Of a DNA stretch of 64,000 nucleotides, positions 1-9,394 are shown one piece after another; position 1 is the first letter of the stretch, and each line of letters starts with the position of its first letter. A program made the translations under genes and the position numbers. The stretch lies in contig NZ_JBHUEA010000020.1 in assembly GCF_042680685.1 (NCBI RefSeq), positions 1 through 64,000 on the forward strand, in the 5' to 3' direction. Source of the stretch: Amnibacterium endophyticum (GTDB lineage: Bacteria > Actinomycetota > Actinomycetes > Actinomycetales > Microbacteriaceae). Below the pieces are notes generated by a model. That model was not told the DNA's origin and did not search any database. It saw nothing but the letters and a program-made list of their open reading frames with translations.

Positions 1-867
1 GGTCGCGGTGGCCGTGAGGGCGGGTTCGATGAGGTGGCTGACAAGGATCACAGCGGCCGCGAGGTCGATCTCGGGCGGCAGATTGCCCTTGGCGGCTTCG
101 GTACGCCAGGTGCGGCCGAAGGTGGCGGGGGCGGTGAAGGTGTCGCGGTCGGGGAGCGCGCGGCGGGCTCGCTCTACCTTGATGGCACGGGTGAGGTCGC
201 TGCCGTTGAGGGTCTGGGTCCTGGCGATGAGGACCAGGTCGACGAGGTCCTTCACGCGGCTGGAGGGTTGCCCTGTCGGACCGTAGAGGCCTTCGCAGGC
301 GCACACCTTGTCAGCGACCTGGTCGACCAGCGGGTACAGCCGGTAGTCGCGGGTGGCAAGGCGCGGTAGCGGGAGGCGGTTCGCTGGCGGCGCGGTGATC
401 GGAGGAGTGGTGGGGGTGTGACCGAGGACGAGGTCGATGCTGATGCCGTCCTTCTTGGCGGCGCCGATGTAGGTGTCAAACCGGATCCGGGCGCCGTCGG
501 TGTAGGGCTGGCCTTCGCCTTCCAGCAGCGGCTGCGTATCGCGGTACTCGAACCGGAAGTGGTCGCCCAGGTCGGTGGCAGCCGCAGCGCGGAGCGCGGT
601 GATGGCGGCGTCGAGCGTGCGTTCCTTGGTTGCGAGGTCGATGTCGCGGGTGGTGCGGGCGGTCGGGATCCGCGCGAGCATGCTGGTGCCGCCCTTAAGC
701 AGGAACGTCTCGGACTCATCGGCGAACACGCGGCACAGGAACCGGTCAAAGATCGCCTCGCGCACCAGCCGGTTCGTGTCCCGCTCGGCCGTCCGGGTGC
801 GCCGGGCGGCTTCGCTGATCGCCCGCTCTACCGCGGTGCCGGTCCGGTAGGGCTCGGCTTCGGTCAC
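1..867 (-). CDS. AbiEii-type nucleotidyltransferase toxin (3' end outside window)
   Basis: Toxin half of an AbiE-like type IV toxin-antitoxin / abortive-infection pair; the family transfers nucleotides onto RNA targets and blocks growth on phage infection. The GTG start gives a product beginning VTEAEPYRTG. The nucleotidyltransferase core is visible: LLKGGTSML at about residues 57-65 and TRDIDLAT at about 73-80 supply the Gly-rich and metal-binding Asp motifs. 289 codons lie inside the window and the frame runs off the left edge. The start overlaps the antitoxin stop by 4 nt (GTGA), so translation is coupled. Family assignment is firm; target and activity are inferred. Confidence 0.9.
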   Translation of the reverse strand, partial: MTEAEPYRTGTAVERAISEAARRTRTAERDTNRLVREAIFDRFLCRVFADESETFLLKGGTSMLARIPTARTTRDIDLATKERTLDAAITALRAAAATDLGDHFRFEYRDTQPLLEGEGQPYTDGARIRFDTYIGAAKKDGISIDLVLGHTPTTPPITAPPANRLPLPRLATRDYRLYPLVDQVADKVCACEGLYGPTGQPSSRVKDLVDLVLIARTQTLNGSDLTRAIKVERARRALPDRDTFTAPATFGRTWRTEAAKGNLPPEIDLAAAVILVSHLIEPALTATAT

Positions 868-2009
868 GACGACTCCTCGTCTGCCTGCTCTTCGCGATTC
901 GGCGAGGTCGACGGGGCCGCGGCCTGCAGTGCGGGCGCGATGCGAGGAGCAATCGCCTGCATCGTGGTCAGCTGCGCGGCCTGGGCCTGCGTGTGAGCGT
1001 TGACCGTGTCCTGTAGGGCCGCGAGTGCGGGTGCGGACGATGCGACTGCTGCGGACTTCATCACCTGCTCAAGCACCTCGGAGGAGATGGCGGGCATGGC
1101 CGGCACCGTCGCGGCCGCTGCGGCCTTCATGATCCGCTCGATCACTTCGGAGGAGATGACGGGGACGGTCGGCACGGTCGCGGTCGCCGCTGCCTGCATG
1201 ATCCGAGCGAGTGCTCCGTTGCGGATTGCTGCGGCGATGGTGTCCTGCAGGCGGGTGGCGTCCAGCATGTCAGCCAGGACGGTGCGGCGCAGCGGCTCGA
1301 GGTCGGGCAGTGCGAGCCGCACGGTCTGCTGCAGCCACCGCTGTCGCACCTCGTCTGAGGTGCGGGCAGGGTGCAGCTCGATTCGTCCCGTATCCGCCAG
1401 CCATTGCAGCAGGCTTGTCCCGTCGGGCTGGTTCAGCCGGGCTGCGTGCGCATTCAGCAGCACCGCCAGCCGTTCCAGATCCACCGTGGACGTCCGGACA
1501 GCATCGCGGAGAGCGTCGACAACGAGGGTGAGGTCGTGCCGGTCCGCGACCAGGTCGGCCAGGGTTCGCTCGACACTTGTTACTGGCAGACCGTCCAGGA
1601 TGGTGACATCGACCGCCTCCAGCTGGCGAATCCGGTATCGGATCCCGGTCCGTTCGGTCTGCCGCCGGGTCGGACTGTATAGCTGGACGGGTTCCGGTTG
1701 CAGATCACCGATCCCACGCAGGTACGCCGCCGTCGCACCGCCGACCACGACTCCGGCAGCGCCGTCGCCGAGACGTTCCTCGGCTGTTCGGCCGGGGTCG
1801 CTGGCCAGCCACGCCGCCCGCACCCCCTGCCACGGATCCACTGGTGCCCCACTGTCGCGGTACACCCCGGCCAGCAGCCGCTCCAGACGTCCGCTGGTGA
1901 CCTCGCGCGACAGCCGCATCCGCGACACACCGACCTGCATGGCTTGCGCGGCCGTCAGCAGACCCCACTGCCCAGACGTGAGCTCATCCACCTCCGCAAC
2001 CACAGCCAT
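864..2009 (-). CDS. AbiEi-type antitoxin / transcriptional regulator
   Basis: Antitoxin partner of the nucleotidyltransferase directly downstream; AbiEi proteins bind operator DNA through an N-terminal winged helix and repress their own operon. The first ~60 residues (LTAAQAMQVGVSRMRLSREV, then GVYR) match the AbiEi winged-helix start, followed by the usual C-terminal domain (VTSVERTLADL near residue 150). At 381 aa it is longer than usual. The extra C-terminus is an Ala-rich stretch of three 23-residue imperfect repeats, listed separately. It ends in the GTGA overlap with the toxin gene. Antitoxin function is inferred from family and pairing. Confidence 0.88.
   Translation of the reverse strand: MAVVAEVDELTSGQWGLLTAAQAMQVGVSRMRLSREVTSGRLERLLAGVYRDSGAPVDPWQGVRAAWLASDPGRTAEERLGDGAAGVVVGGATAAYLRGIGDLQPEPVQLYSPTRRQTERTGIRYRIRQLEAVDVTILDGLPVTSVERTLADLVADRHDLTLVVDALRDAVRTSTVDLERLAVLLNAHAARLNQPDGTSLLQWLADTGRIELHPARTSDEVRQRWLQQTVRLALPDLEPLRRTVLADMLDATRLQDTIAAAIRNGALARIMQAAATATVPTVPVISSEVIERIMKAAAAATVPAMPAISSEVLEQVMKSAAVASSAPALAALQDTVNAHTQAQAAQLTTMQAIAPRIAPALQAAAPSTSPNREEQADEESS
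1010..1216 (-). repeat. 69-bp in-frame tandem repeats in the antitoxin C-terminus
   Basis: Two good copies (1079-1147 and 1148-1216) and one decayed copy (about 1010-1078) of a 69-bp unit. Each encodes about 23 residues with the pattern IM(K/Q)AAA-ATVP-ISSEV-E. The period is a multiple of three, so copy-number changes keep the frame. Confidence 0.7.
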
Positions 2010-2210
2010 ACTGGGAATATAACATTGGACGTTACGTTCCCAGTAGCGCTACGGGTAGATGGTTCTGCAACGACCACATCGCCGGCAACGCGACCCACAG
2101 CTGCAGGAACCTTCATGCCGCCATTGCACGCCCGACCGTCATCCTCGACGGTTCACAACAACCGGTCACCTGCCCCAAAGGATGACCGGGCGACCGCCAG
2201 CAGACGGCGG

Positions 2211-2930
2211 CTACTGCTCGAGCTGCAGGATGCCCTTCGCTCGACCGGGCGAGGCAGTAGCTGCAGACAGGACAGCAGCCGAGTTCGGCTCTTCGAGCAC
2301 GGCCGGGTTGGCCTGCAGTTTCAGCTGAACACGATCCGCGAACTGCTGAGCAGTCAGCTGCTGGCCGGCAGGGCCGCCGTCGAGCACTCGCGCCAGGGAC
2401 AGCAACTGACGCTGCTCCTCACTGAAGGTGCTGGCAGCGAGCATGACCTGATGGCGGCTTGCCCACTCAGCGCTGCTCATCGTGATCTTCGAATCCGCGA
2501 GTACGACCTTGGCATCAGATCCAGACTCGATGACCTCGGCACGGGTCGCGTCGGCGTCCTCGCCGCGGCTGTTCCGCAGCCTTCTGATTTCCGGAACCAT
2601 TCGCCGCCAAGCCGCCCTGAAGGCAGGAACCACTGCCCTGCCCCACCACCGCTTCGCAGCCGGCGCCGCCGCGATTGCAGCTAGCACGATCAACGCGGCG
2701 AGAGCAGCCAGCGCCGCCTGCTCCTCCGAGGTCAGCGGCCGCGGCTGCTCGCCCACCGTCTGCCTGTTCCAATCCGATAATTCCGGTGCGCTCTCACCGG
2801 TGTCGTGCCAGGAGGCCTGACCGATGAGCTTGCCTGTGACGTCGTCGAAGATCAGACCGACCAGACCTCCATCGGGTCCGTGCGAGGTCCCGAGGTGACC
2901 TCCCTCAGGGATGATCGGCTCGTAGGGCAT
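2211..2930 (-). CDS. Hypothetical single-span membrane protein
   Basis: 239-aa protein of no family I recognise. A soluble N-terminus (MPYEPIIPEGGHLGTSHGPD) is followed by one hydrophobic segment at about residues 70-95 (LAALAALIVLAAIAAAPAA), then a charged C-terminal region (KRWWGR...RRLRNSRGEDAD and beyond). The composition reads as a genuine coding frame. It lies upstream of and on the same strand as the AbiE pair, with about 200 bp between, and is divergent from the large STAND gene. Start at the ATG at 2930. A role in defence is possible only by position. Confidence 0.7.
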   Translation of the reverse strand: MPYEPIIPEGGHLGTSHGPDGGLVGLIFDDVTGKLIGQASWHDTGESAPELSDWNRQTVGEQPRPLTSEEQAALAALAALIVLAAIAAAPAAKRWWGRAVVPAFRAAWRRMVPEIRRLRNSRGEDADATRAEVIESGSDAKVVLADSKITMSSAEWASRHQVMLAASTFSEEQRQLLSLARVLDGGPAGQQLTAQQFADRVQLKLQANPAVLEEPNSAAVLSAATASPGRAKGILQLEQ

Positions 2931-3247
2931 GGCGCGACGCTACGTCGCCCCGCCCGATGCCGTCCGCAGCCGGCAGCATGTCGCCGCTCGTGTCCGCGGT
3001 CACCTTGCTGCCGGTCCCATTCCGCCCACAGCGCCGCCCAGGCGGCGTTGACAAGCGCGCAGATGTTCGGCGCTTGCTCGAGCTGCCGCCGCACCGGCGT
3101 GGTCGGGTCGGGCAGGCCTGCCCGCGCCCTAGTCAGCACCGCCCGCCCTTGCTCCAGCTGGTCGGCGCGCTGCTCATCGCGTCTCCGTCGAGGTGGACCC
3201 GCTGGCGGTTGCGTATGCCCGGAGCAGACTGATCGACGGAGGTGACG
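2931..3247. other. Divergent intergenic region with a doubtful small ORF
   Basis: 317 bp between the membrane-protein gene and the STAND nuclease gene; promoters for both should lie here. A minus-strand frame from a GTG at about 3143 to 2852 could encode about 97 aa (including ALVNAAWAALWAEWDRQQGD) but overlaps the start of the downstream gene and has no convincing ribosome site, so it is not called. The AGGAGG-like site at 3236-3241 serves the gene at 3248. Confidence 0.4.
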
Positions 3248-6200
3248 ATGGCGGATCCAGCGGAGCAGGCTCCTGCGGCGGGTTTCGGTGAGACGGTCCG
3301 CAACAGCCGGGCTGGCGACCAGTTCCATTACGTCTGGGCCGCGTCGGAGTCGCTCGGGCTGCTGGATCCGCGGTCGGGTCTGCAAGAGGTGTGGATCGAG
3401 TCGGCCGCCGGTGCCGCCGGTCCGGGCGACGAGGTCATCGATGTCATGCACAGGTACGGCCCGGCGCAGGACGTGTTCGACCGGGTCGTGGTGACGCAGC
3501 TGAAGTACTCGACGAAGCGGCGCAGCATCCCGCTCGGATTGAGTGAGCTGGGAGAGGCGTTCGAGAAGTTCAGCCAGCTCGAGCAGCGTGCGAGCCAGGC
3601 GTTCGCGGTACCCGAGCACGTCGAGGCCGAGTACGTGCTGCTATCGAACCGCCCGTTCGAGCCTCGGCTGCAGACCGCGCTCGACCAAGTGCGGCGGTCA
3701 TCACCGCGGTCGGTCACGGCGAAAGCGTTGCTCGGCCGTCTCGGGCTCCCGATCGAGCGCGCTGCGGAGCTGTGCGATCGGATCCGCTTGGAGAACCAGC
3801 CGTGGGCGGTGCAGGCCTTGCGCGCTGCGGTTGATGAGCGCGCGACTGCGCTGACGGGCGGGTTCGACCCGGGACCGGCCGCGTTGCTGGTGGCCGCCGT
3901 CGCCGAGCGCGCTGCGGGGCTACGGGATGGTCCGCTGCGCGCCGTCGACGTCGCCGGGTTCTTCGGGGTGCAGCCTCGGCAGTTGCTGCCAGCGCCGTCG
4001 CAGCTGTCGACGACGCCGGCGACGGTGCAGCGGGCCTGCTGGCCGGGTCTGCTGGCTGCGGTGCTGGACTCCGCGACCCCGTCGGTGGTGACGGCGATCG
4101 GCGGGGTGGGCAAGAGCACCTTCGCTGCGGCGCTGCCGATGTTGGCCGCCGACCGGGCTGAGGTGGTGGTGTACGACTGCTTTGGCGGTGGCGGCTACCG
4201 GTCGGTGGAGGCGGGCCGGCACCTGGCTGGCGCCGGGCTGGTGCAAATCGTGTCGGAGCTGGCGGGGCGCGGGTGGTGCGCACCGCTCGTTCCACGCCTC
4301 GGCACGGATTCGGCGAGCTACTTCTCGGCCTTCCGCCAGCGGCTGCTGGAGGCAGTCGCGGGGATTCAGGCGCGCACGCCTGGGCGTCTACTGCTGCTGG
4401 TGGTGGACGCGGCGGACAATGCGGCGATCGCCGCGGACGAGCGGGCGGAGCGGCCGTTCGTGCGGGACCTGCTCACGATGGCGCCGGTGCCGGGTGTCCG
4501 GATCGCGGTGACGTCCCGGCCGGAGCGGGTGCAGCTGTTGGAGGCGGCGGGGACGACGCTGCTGGTGCTGCCGCCGTTCGTGTTGGACGAGACGGCTTCG
4601 CTGCTGCAGCACCGGTTCGGGTCGGTGGCGCGGGCGGAGGTGGAGGAGTTCCACGCCCTCACCGCTGGCAATCCGAGGGTGCAGGCGGTCGCTGCGGATG
4701 CGGCGCCGGACCTGCCGGCGGTGTTGGCTCGGCTGGCGGGTGATGGGGTCGTGGGGACCGATCCGGTGGAGCGGCTGCTGGCGGCGCGACTGGACGCGGC
4801 GCTGCTGCACGTCGGCTCGGACCGTGAACGGCTGCACCTGCTGGGACGTCTGCTGGTAATCCTGCGCCCACCGATCGAGGTGGAGCTGCTGGCGGCGCTG
4901 GCGGAGTGCTCGCCGGACCTGGTGCGCAGCTTCGTGGCCGATTTCGGGTCGGGACTGCTGGTAACGGAGGCTGGCGTGCGATTCGCGGACGAGCCGACGG
5001 AGACCTTCTTCCGCACCCGGTATGGCCTGGAGGGCGCGGCGGCCGATCAGGTCGTCACCGCCCTGCGTCGCGAGGCCGGGGGCAGCGGGTACGCCGCGGC
5101 GGTGCTGCCGCAGGTGCTGTGGGTGGCGGGCCGTCACGAGGAGCTGATGGCGCTGGCGCTATCGGAGGAGGCGCTGCCGACGGCGAACGAGGTCGAGCGT
5201 CGGCAGGTCGCGACGCTGCGCGCGGAGTTCGCGCTGCGGGCAGGCATCACCGTGCAGGATCCGGCGGCGGTCGTACGGCTGGCGGTCGTAGCGGGGGCAG
5301 CGGCCGCGGCGGGCGAGCGGCGGTACACGCTGCTGCGGGACGAGGCGGACCTGGCCGGTGAGCTGATCGCTGCCGCGACGCTGGACGATCTGCACGCCGC
5401 GTCGGCGTTGCCGTCGGACTGGGCGGGGAGCGCGCTGGGCGCTGAGGCGACGATGCTCGCGATGCAGCCGGATCGCCAGGGCGAGGCCCGCAGCCGGCTG
5501 CGGGCGGCACGGGCGGCGCTGCACGCGCGAGTGACCCGTCCGAAGGAGACCGCGGGTGACCGTCTGGGCGAGGTGCGACCGGAGCAGGTCGCGGCGGTCG
5601 CGTTCGCGGCGTACCGCCTCGACGGCTTCCCGGCGGCGGAACGCTACCTAGCGGGCTGGCGTCCGCCGGAGTGGGTGCTGGCGTGCACGTCGGTGTTCGC
5701 GACCCGGCTGGTGGGCAGGGAGGAGCTGGATCCTTTGAAGCAGATGGCCGCCGCTACAGCGTCGACGGCGGTCGGCGTCGCGGTCGCGGCGGCGTTGGAG
5801 CGCACCGGGTGCGCAGCGGACACTGGTCTGGTCGAGCACCTGTGGTCGCTGCTGGATGCGGAGCGGCTCGAGGTGGACCGGGTCGGCTTCTCGCGCCACG
5901 ACGAGGCCGACGTCGTCGACCGTGGAGTGGCTTGGATCTGCGCGGCGGCGGTGCGGCTGGAGGTGGTGCCGGCGGCCGCAGCGGTCGAGATGGTCGCTGC
6001 CTACCTGCCAGCGCGGGCGCCGTTCTCGTTGGGCGACCGCGGCCGCACCGATACGGGGCTGCTGCTGCTGTACGGGCTGCGGGCCCGGCTGGTGGGCGGG
6101 GCGGTGTCGGTGGAGGAGCTGCTGGGGGAGGAGTCCGATATCGACCGGGCGTCGGAGCGGCAGCGGGCACGTGACCGGCTGACGCCGCTGCTGCCGTGGC

Positions 6201-9200
6201 TGGACGGCTGGGCCTGCTGGGCGCTAGGCGGGCTTTCGGAGGAGGAGGCGCTCGAGCTGCTGCGCACCTTCCCGATGCAGCTGCAGCAGTGGCGGGACGA
6301 GACGGTGCTGCGCCGATTCGCAGGTCCGATCGTGATGCAACTGGCGACGTCCTTCGATGATCCGGCGGTGCTGAACGCGGCGATCGAGGTGCTGTCGTCC
6401 GCGCCGGCGCATTCGGGGCTTTGGGGCGTGGCGGCGATGATCACGGCGCTGCACGGCGACGACCGGTTCGCCGACGCGGCTTTCACCGCGGCTGCGACGT
6501 GCCGGGAGCAGGCCCTCGACGCGGCGTGGACCGCCGACGAGGCCACCGAGGGGCTGATCCGGCTCGCTCGCGCGATCTGGGCGTTCAACGCCGCGGAGGG
6601 CCGCGAGTACGCCTCGCTCGGGATCACGGTGGCGTCCCGCATCGGGGACGACGCCTACCAGCGGTGGCAGGCGCTGCTGGGTGCCGCCCGAGCTGCGGGC
6701 GGCACCGCCCATGATGACGGCGTCCTGTTGGCGCTGCGGCTCGCCCACGTGGCCGAGCGGATCGCACCACGGCTGAACGACGAGATCGACGAACAGCAGC
6801 TCGTCCCGGCGCTGGCGGGCCTGGCGGGTCCGATGGTGTTTGCGCAGGCGGCGCAGTGGCGGTCCCGCTTCTTCGGCTCGACGGCATGGCAGCTGGGATT
6901 GGCGGTGCGAGCGCTGCGGCTGGGGGAGACAGCCCCGCTGGCGGCGGCGGCGCTGGCAGCGTGCTCGGACCGGATCGCGCTGCCGCCGCTGCTGGCCCGG
7001 CTGCAGGAGACCGGTGCGGCGTCGCCGCGGCGGCTGGCGGCGCTGCAGGAGCTGGAGTGGGCCCGCGGAGGCAGGTCGCTGCCGGAGGGGGAGCGGCAGG
7101 ACGGCGGTGCCGAGCCTGACCCGGCGGAGGCGGACGACGGGTTCCGCGACCGGATGGCCGCGGGCCGGGAACGGGTCGTGACCGCGCTGTCGGACGTGGA
7201 GGTGTGGCGTCCGGACGGGATGGCTGAGGCAGCGCGGCTGCTACAGGCGGAGAAGTCCTGGTTCGATGTCGCGCCGCTGGTGGAGCGAATCGCGCAGCTG
7301 CCGGTGCACCACCGTGCGGCCGCGGTGCACCTGTTCGAAGGGGAGCCGACGTTCAGCGCCAGCGACCGGGTCGCGTTCGTGCAGGCGGCCGCGGGGCTGC
7401 CGGGTCCGAGTCTCGCGGCGAAGAAGGCTGTGCAGGACCTCGCCTCGCGATTCCTGGAGCAGCACGGCACGGAGGTGGTATCCGGCTTCGGTCACGGTCT
7501 GCAGCCAGAACGATTCGCCGCGGTGCTAGACGTGACGCCGCAGGAGGTGCTGCTGCGGGCGCTGCGGTCCGCCGACGCTTCGGTCGCGGTATCCAGCGCG
7601 CAGCGCTGCTACCGGCTGGCGGCGGTGGCGGCGGCGATGACCGAGCCGGACGCAGCCGCGGTCGCACTGACCCGTGGGCTGGCCGAGCTCGAGGTGGACC
7701 TGGGGTTGCCGGCATTCTCAAGGCGGCAGGTGACGCCACCGGAGGGGTCGGGCGAGCCGGAGCTGGTGGCGGGCTACCTGTGGGCGCTGCTGGCCGACCC
7801 GGTTCCGGCCATGCGATGGCGGGCGACGCACGCGGTTCGGCTGCTGCTGACTGCGGGAGCGACCGAGTTCGTTGCCGCGCTGGCTCGGACCGCTGCAGCC
7901 GATGAGCTGCCGGCGGGGTTCGTCGACGACCGGTTCCCGTTCTATGGGATGCATGCGGCCGAAGCGCTGCTGGTCGCGGTCGAGCGGGTGTCGTTGACCG
8001 ACCCCGCAGCGGTGCTACCGGTCGCCGAAACGTTGCGCCTGCTGGCGGGTCGCTACGGGGATCACTGGCGCATGCAGCTGGCGTGGCGGCGAATCCGGCA
8101 ACGCTGCCGGGACGAGCGAGGCTGGCCGGCCGAGGGCCCGGAGGGGTCGGAGTCAGATTGTGGTGTCGTGGCGGACGTGCCGTCGCATCAGCGCCCGCCG
8201 GTGACGCTCCCGTGGGAGCCGGGTGCGGCCGCGCCGGAGTTCCCGTTCGGCTGGGACCTGCAGCAGTACTGGTTCGGCGAGCTGATCCGCTGCTTCGACG
8301 TGCCCCCGGCGACCGTGCTCCATCAGGCCAGCGAGGTCATCCTGACCGAGTGGAGCTGGCGCGGCAACCCGGCGCTGAAGTCCGATCCGCGCCGGGCGGC
8401 GGGCGTGTTCCGGGAGCAGGCGAGCTGGCCAAACCACTTCAACTGGCCGGAGGTCGACGATCTCCACTTCTACCTCAGCTACCACGCGCTGATGACGGTC
8501 GCGGGCCGCCTGTCCACGACGGCGACGAGGTGGCGCGACCCTGACGACCCGGCGACGGAGTTCGACCGGTGGGGCGAGCACTTCGACCTCGCCCGGCGGG
8601 ACGGGTTCTGGGCCGCGGACGCGAGGCGGCCAGTGCCGCCGGTCGGTCATGGTGACCCGGAGTCGGGTGTCTGGCGTTGGAACGTGCAGTCGCGGGACTT
8701 CGTCCGGACCCTGCTGCCGACTCAGGGATCGGTAACGATGCAGTTGTCGGCCATGGACGTCCGGTACGGCAAGCACGACCGGGTCGCGGTCGACAGCTGG
8801 CTAGTAGATCGGCGCACCGGTCCAGCGCTCGTGCGGTCCCTGCAGACCGCGCCGTCACTGGCGGCCGGCTTCCAAATCCCGGGGGAGGAGCCGAACGAGC
8901 CCACGGTTGAGATCGGCCCATTCCGGGCGTACGTCTGCATCGACGTCCCGTACGGGGAGGCCGGTCAGGACCGGCGGGACGAGCTGGCCGCCGACCTGCA
9001 ATGCCCACTGCCAGCGGTCGACGGGCGGCTCGCCGCGCGGCTGCGGCTACGGCTGCGGCACGACGGAGTCGGGACGCACTGGCACGCCGTTGAGGATCCG
9101 GCGGCGACGATGCGGGTGGAGACCTGGTCGGGCAAGGAGCGTTCGGGCCGGGACCCGAACGGCCCGTCGGGGTACCGCGCCGTCGCGACGCAGGAGCTGG

Positions 9201-9394
9201 TCGACCTTCTGGTCGGCGCCGGTGACCTGGCGCTGCTGGCTGAGGTGCGGTTCGCGCGCCACGACTACTCGTCCACCATGCGCGGCCGTGACCGCGACGA
9301 CGATCGGGGACCTGACGATGAGTACGTCCGCTTCTTCCTCTACACCCCCGGGGACGGCTGGCGGGACTACCGCGGCGATCCTGTCGCTGGGTGA
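3248..9394 (+). CDS. Cap4-like nuclease / STAND NTPase, Avs-type antiphage sensor
   Basis: 2048-aa multidomain protein with the build of an Avs (antiviral STAND) sensor. Residue numbers count from a GTG two codons upstream. An N-terminal nuclease-like domain resembles Cap4/DUF4297: AGDQFHYVWAASESLGLLD near 24, acidic residues near 63-67 and QLKYS at 86-90. The NTPase has a P-loop AIGGVGKST at 285-293, Walker B LLLLVVDAADN near 383-393 and the sensor-like VTSRPERV near 423-430. About 1500 Ala/Leu-rich helical residues follow, typical of STAND ligand-sensing repeats. The ATG at 3248 has GGAGG at a good distance; the in-frame GTG at 3242 abuts that site. Predicted role: sense a phage protein, oligomerise, degrade DNA. 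Domain reading is from sequence; antiphage function is inferred. Confidence 0.85.
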   Translation: MADPAEQAPAAGFGETVRNSRAGDQFHYVWAASESLGLLDPRSGLQEVWIESAAGAAGPGDEVIDVMHRYGPAQDVFDRVVVTQLKYSTKRRSIPLGLSELGEAFEKFSQLEQRASQAFAVPEHVEAEYVLLSNRPFEPRLQTALDQVRRSSPRSVTAKALLGRLGLPIERAAELCDRIRLENQPWAVQALRAAVDERATALTGGFDPGPAALLVAAVAERAAGLRDGPLRAVDVAGFFGVQPRQLLPAPSQLSTTPATVQRACWPGLLAAVLDSATPSVVTAIGGVGKSTFAAALPMLAADRAEVVVYDCFGGGGYRSVEAGRHLAGAGLVQIVSELAGRGWCAPLVPRLGTDSASYFSAFRQRLLEAVAGIQARTPGRLLLLVVDAADNAAIAADERAERPFVRDLLTMAPVPGVRIAVTSRPERVQLLEAAGTTLLVLPPFVLDETASLLQHRFGSVARAEVEEFHALTAGNPRVQAVAADAAPDLPAVLARLAGDGVVGTDPVERLLAARLDAALLHVGSDRERLHLLGRLLVILRPPIEVELLAALAECSPDLVRSFVADFGSGLLVTEAGVRFADEPTETFFRTRYGLEGAAADQVVTALRREAGGSGYAAAVLPQVLWVAGRHEELMALALSEEALPTANEVERRQVATLRAEFALRAGITVQDPAAVVRLAVVAGAAAAAGERRYTLLRDEADLAGELIAAATLDDLHAASALPSDWAGSALGAEATMLAMQPDRQGEARSRLRAARAALHARVTRPKETAGDRLGEVRPEQVAAVAFAAYRLDGFPAAERYLAGWRPPEWVLACTSVFATRLVGREELDPLKQMAAATASTAVGVAVAAALERTGCAADTGLVEHLWSLLDAERLEVDRVGFSRHDEADVVDRGVAWICAAAVRLEVVPAAAAVEMVAAYLPARAPFSLGDRGRTDTGLLLLYGLRARLVGGAVSVEELLGEESDIDRASERQRARDRLTPLLPWLDGWACWALGGLSEEEALELLRTFPMQLQQWRDETVLRRFAGPIVMQLATSFDDPAVLNAAIEVLSSAPAHSGLWGVAAMITALHGDDRFADAAFTAAATCREQALDAAWTADEATEGLIRLARAIWAFNAAEGREYASLGITVASRIGDDAYQRWQALLGAARAAGGTAHDDGVLLALRLAHVAERIAPRLNDEIDEQQLVPALAGLAGPMVFAQAAQWRSRFFGSTAWQLGLAVRALRLGETAPLAAAALAACSDRIALPPLLARLQETGAASPRRLAALQELEWARGGRSLPEGERQDGGAEPDPAEADDGFRDRMAAGRERVVTALSDVEVWRPDGMAEAARLLQAEKSWFDVAPLVERIAQLPVHHRAAAVHLFEGEPTFSASDRVAFVQAAAGLPGPSLAAKKAVQDLASRFLEQHGTEVVSGFGHGLQPERFAAVLDVTPQEVLLRALRSADASVAVSSAQRCYRLAAVAAAMTEPDAAAVALTRGLAELEVDLGLPAFSRRQVTPPEGSGEPELVAGYLWALLADPVPAMRWRATHAVRLLLTAGATEFVAALARTAAADELPAGFVDDRFPFYGMHAAEALLVAVERVSLTDPAAVLPVAETLRLLAGRYGDHWRMQLAWRRIRQRCRDERGWPAEGPEGSESDCGVVADVPSHQRPPVTLPWEPGAAAPEFPFGWDLQQYWFGELIRCFDVPPATVLHQASEVILTEWSWRGNPALKSDPRRAAGVFREQASWPNHFNWPEVDDLHFYLSYHALMTVAGRLSTTATRWRDPDDPATEFDRWGEHFDLARRDGFWAADARRPVPPVGHGDPESGVWRWNVQSRDFVRTLLPTQGSVTMQLSAMDVRYGKHDRVAVDSWLVDRRTGPALVRSLQTAPSLAAGFQIPGEEPNEPTVEIGPFRAYVCIDVPYGEAGQDRRDELAADLQCPLPAVDGRLAARLRLRLRHDGVGTHWHAVEDPAATMRVETWSGKERSGRDPNGPSGYRAVATQELVDLLVGAGDLALLAEVRFARHDYSSTMRGRDRDDDRGPDDEYVRFFLYTPGDGWRDYRGDPVAG

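Noticed and set aside
2852..3143. About 97-codon minus-strand ORF
   Set aside because: Some coding-like stretches, but it overlaps the start of the downstream gene and has no clear start signal.
3242..3247. GTG at 3242 as start of the STAND gene
   Set aside because: It abuts the GGAGG site; the ATG at 3248 has proper spacing.
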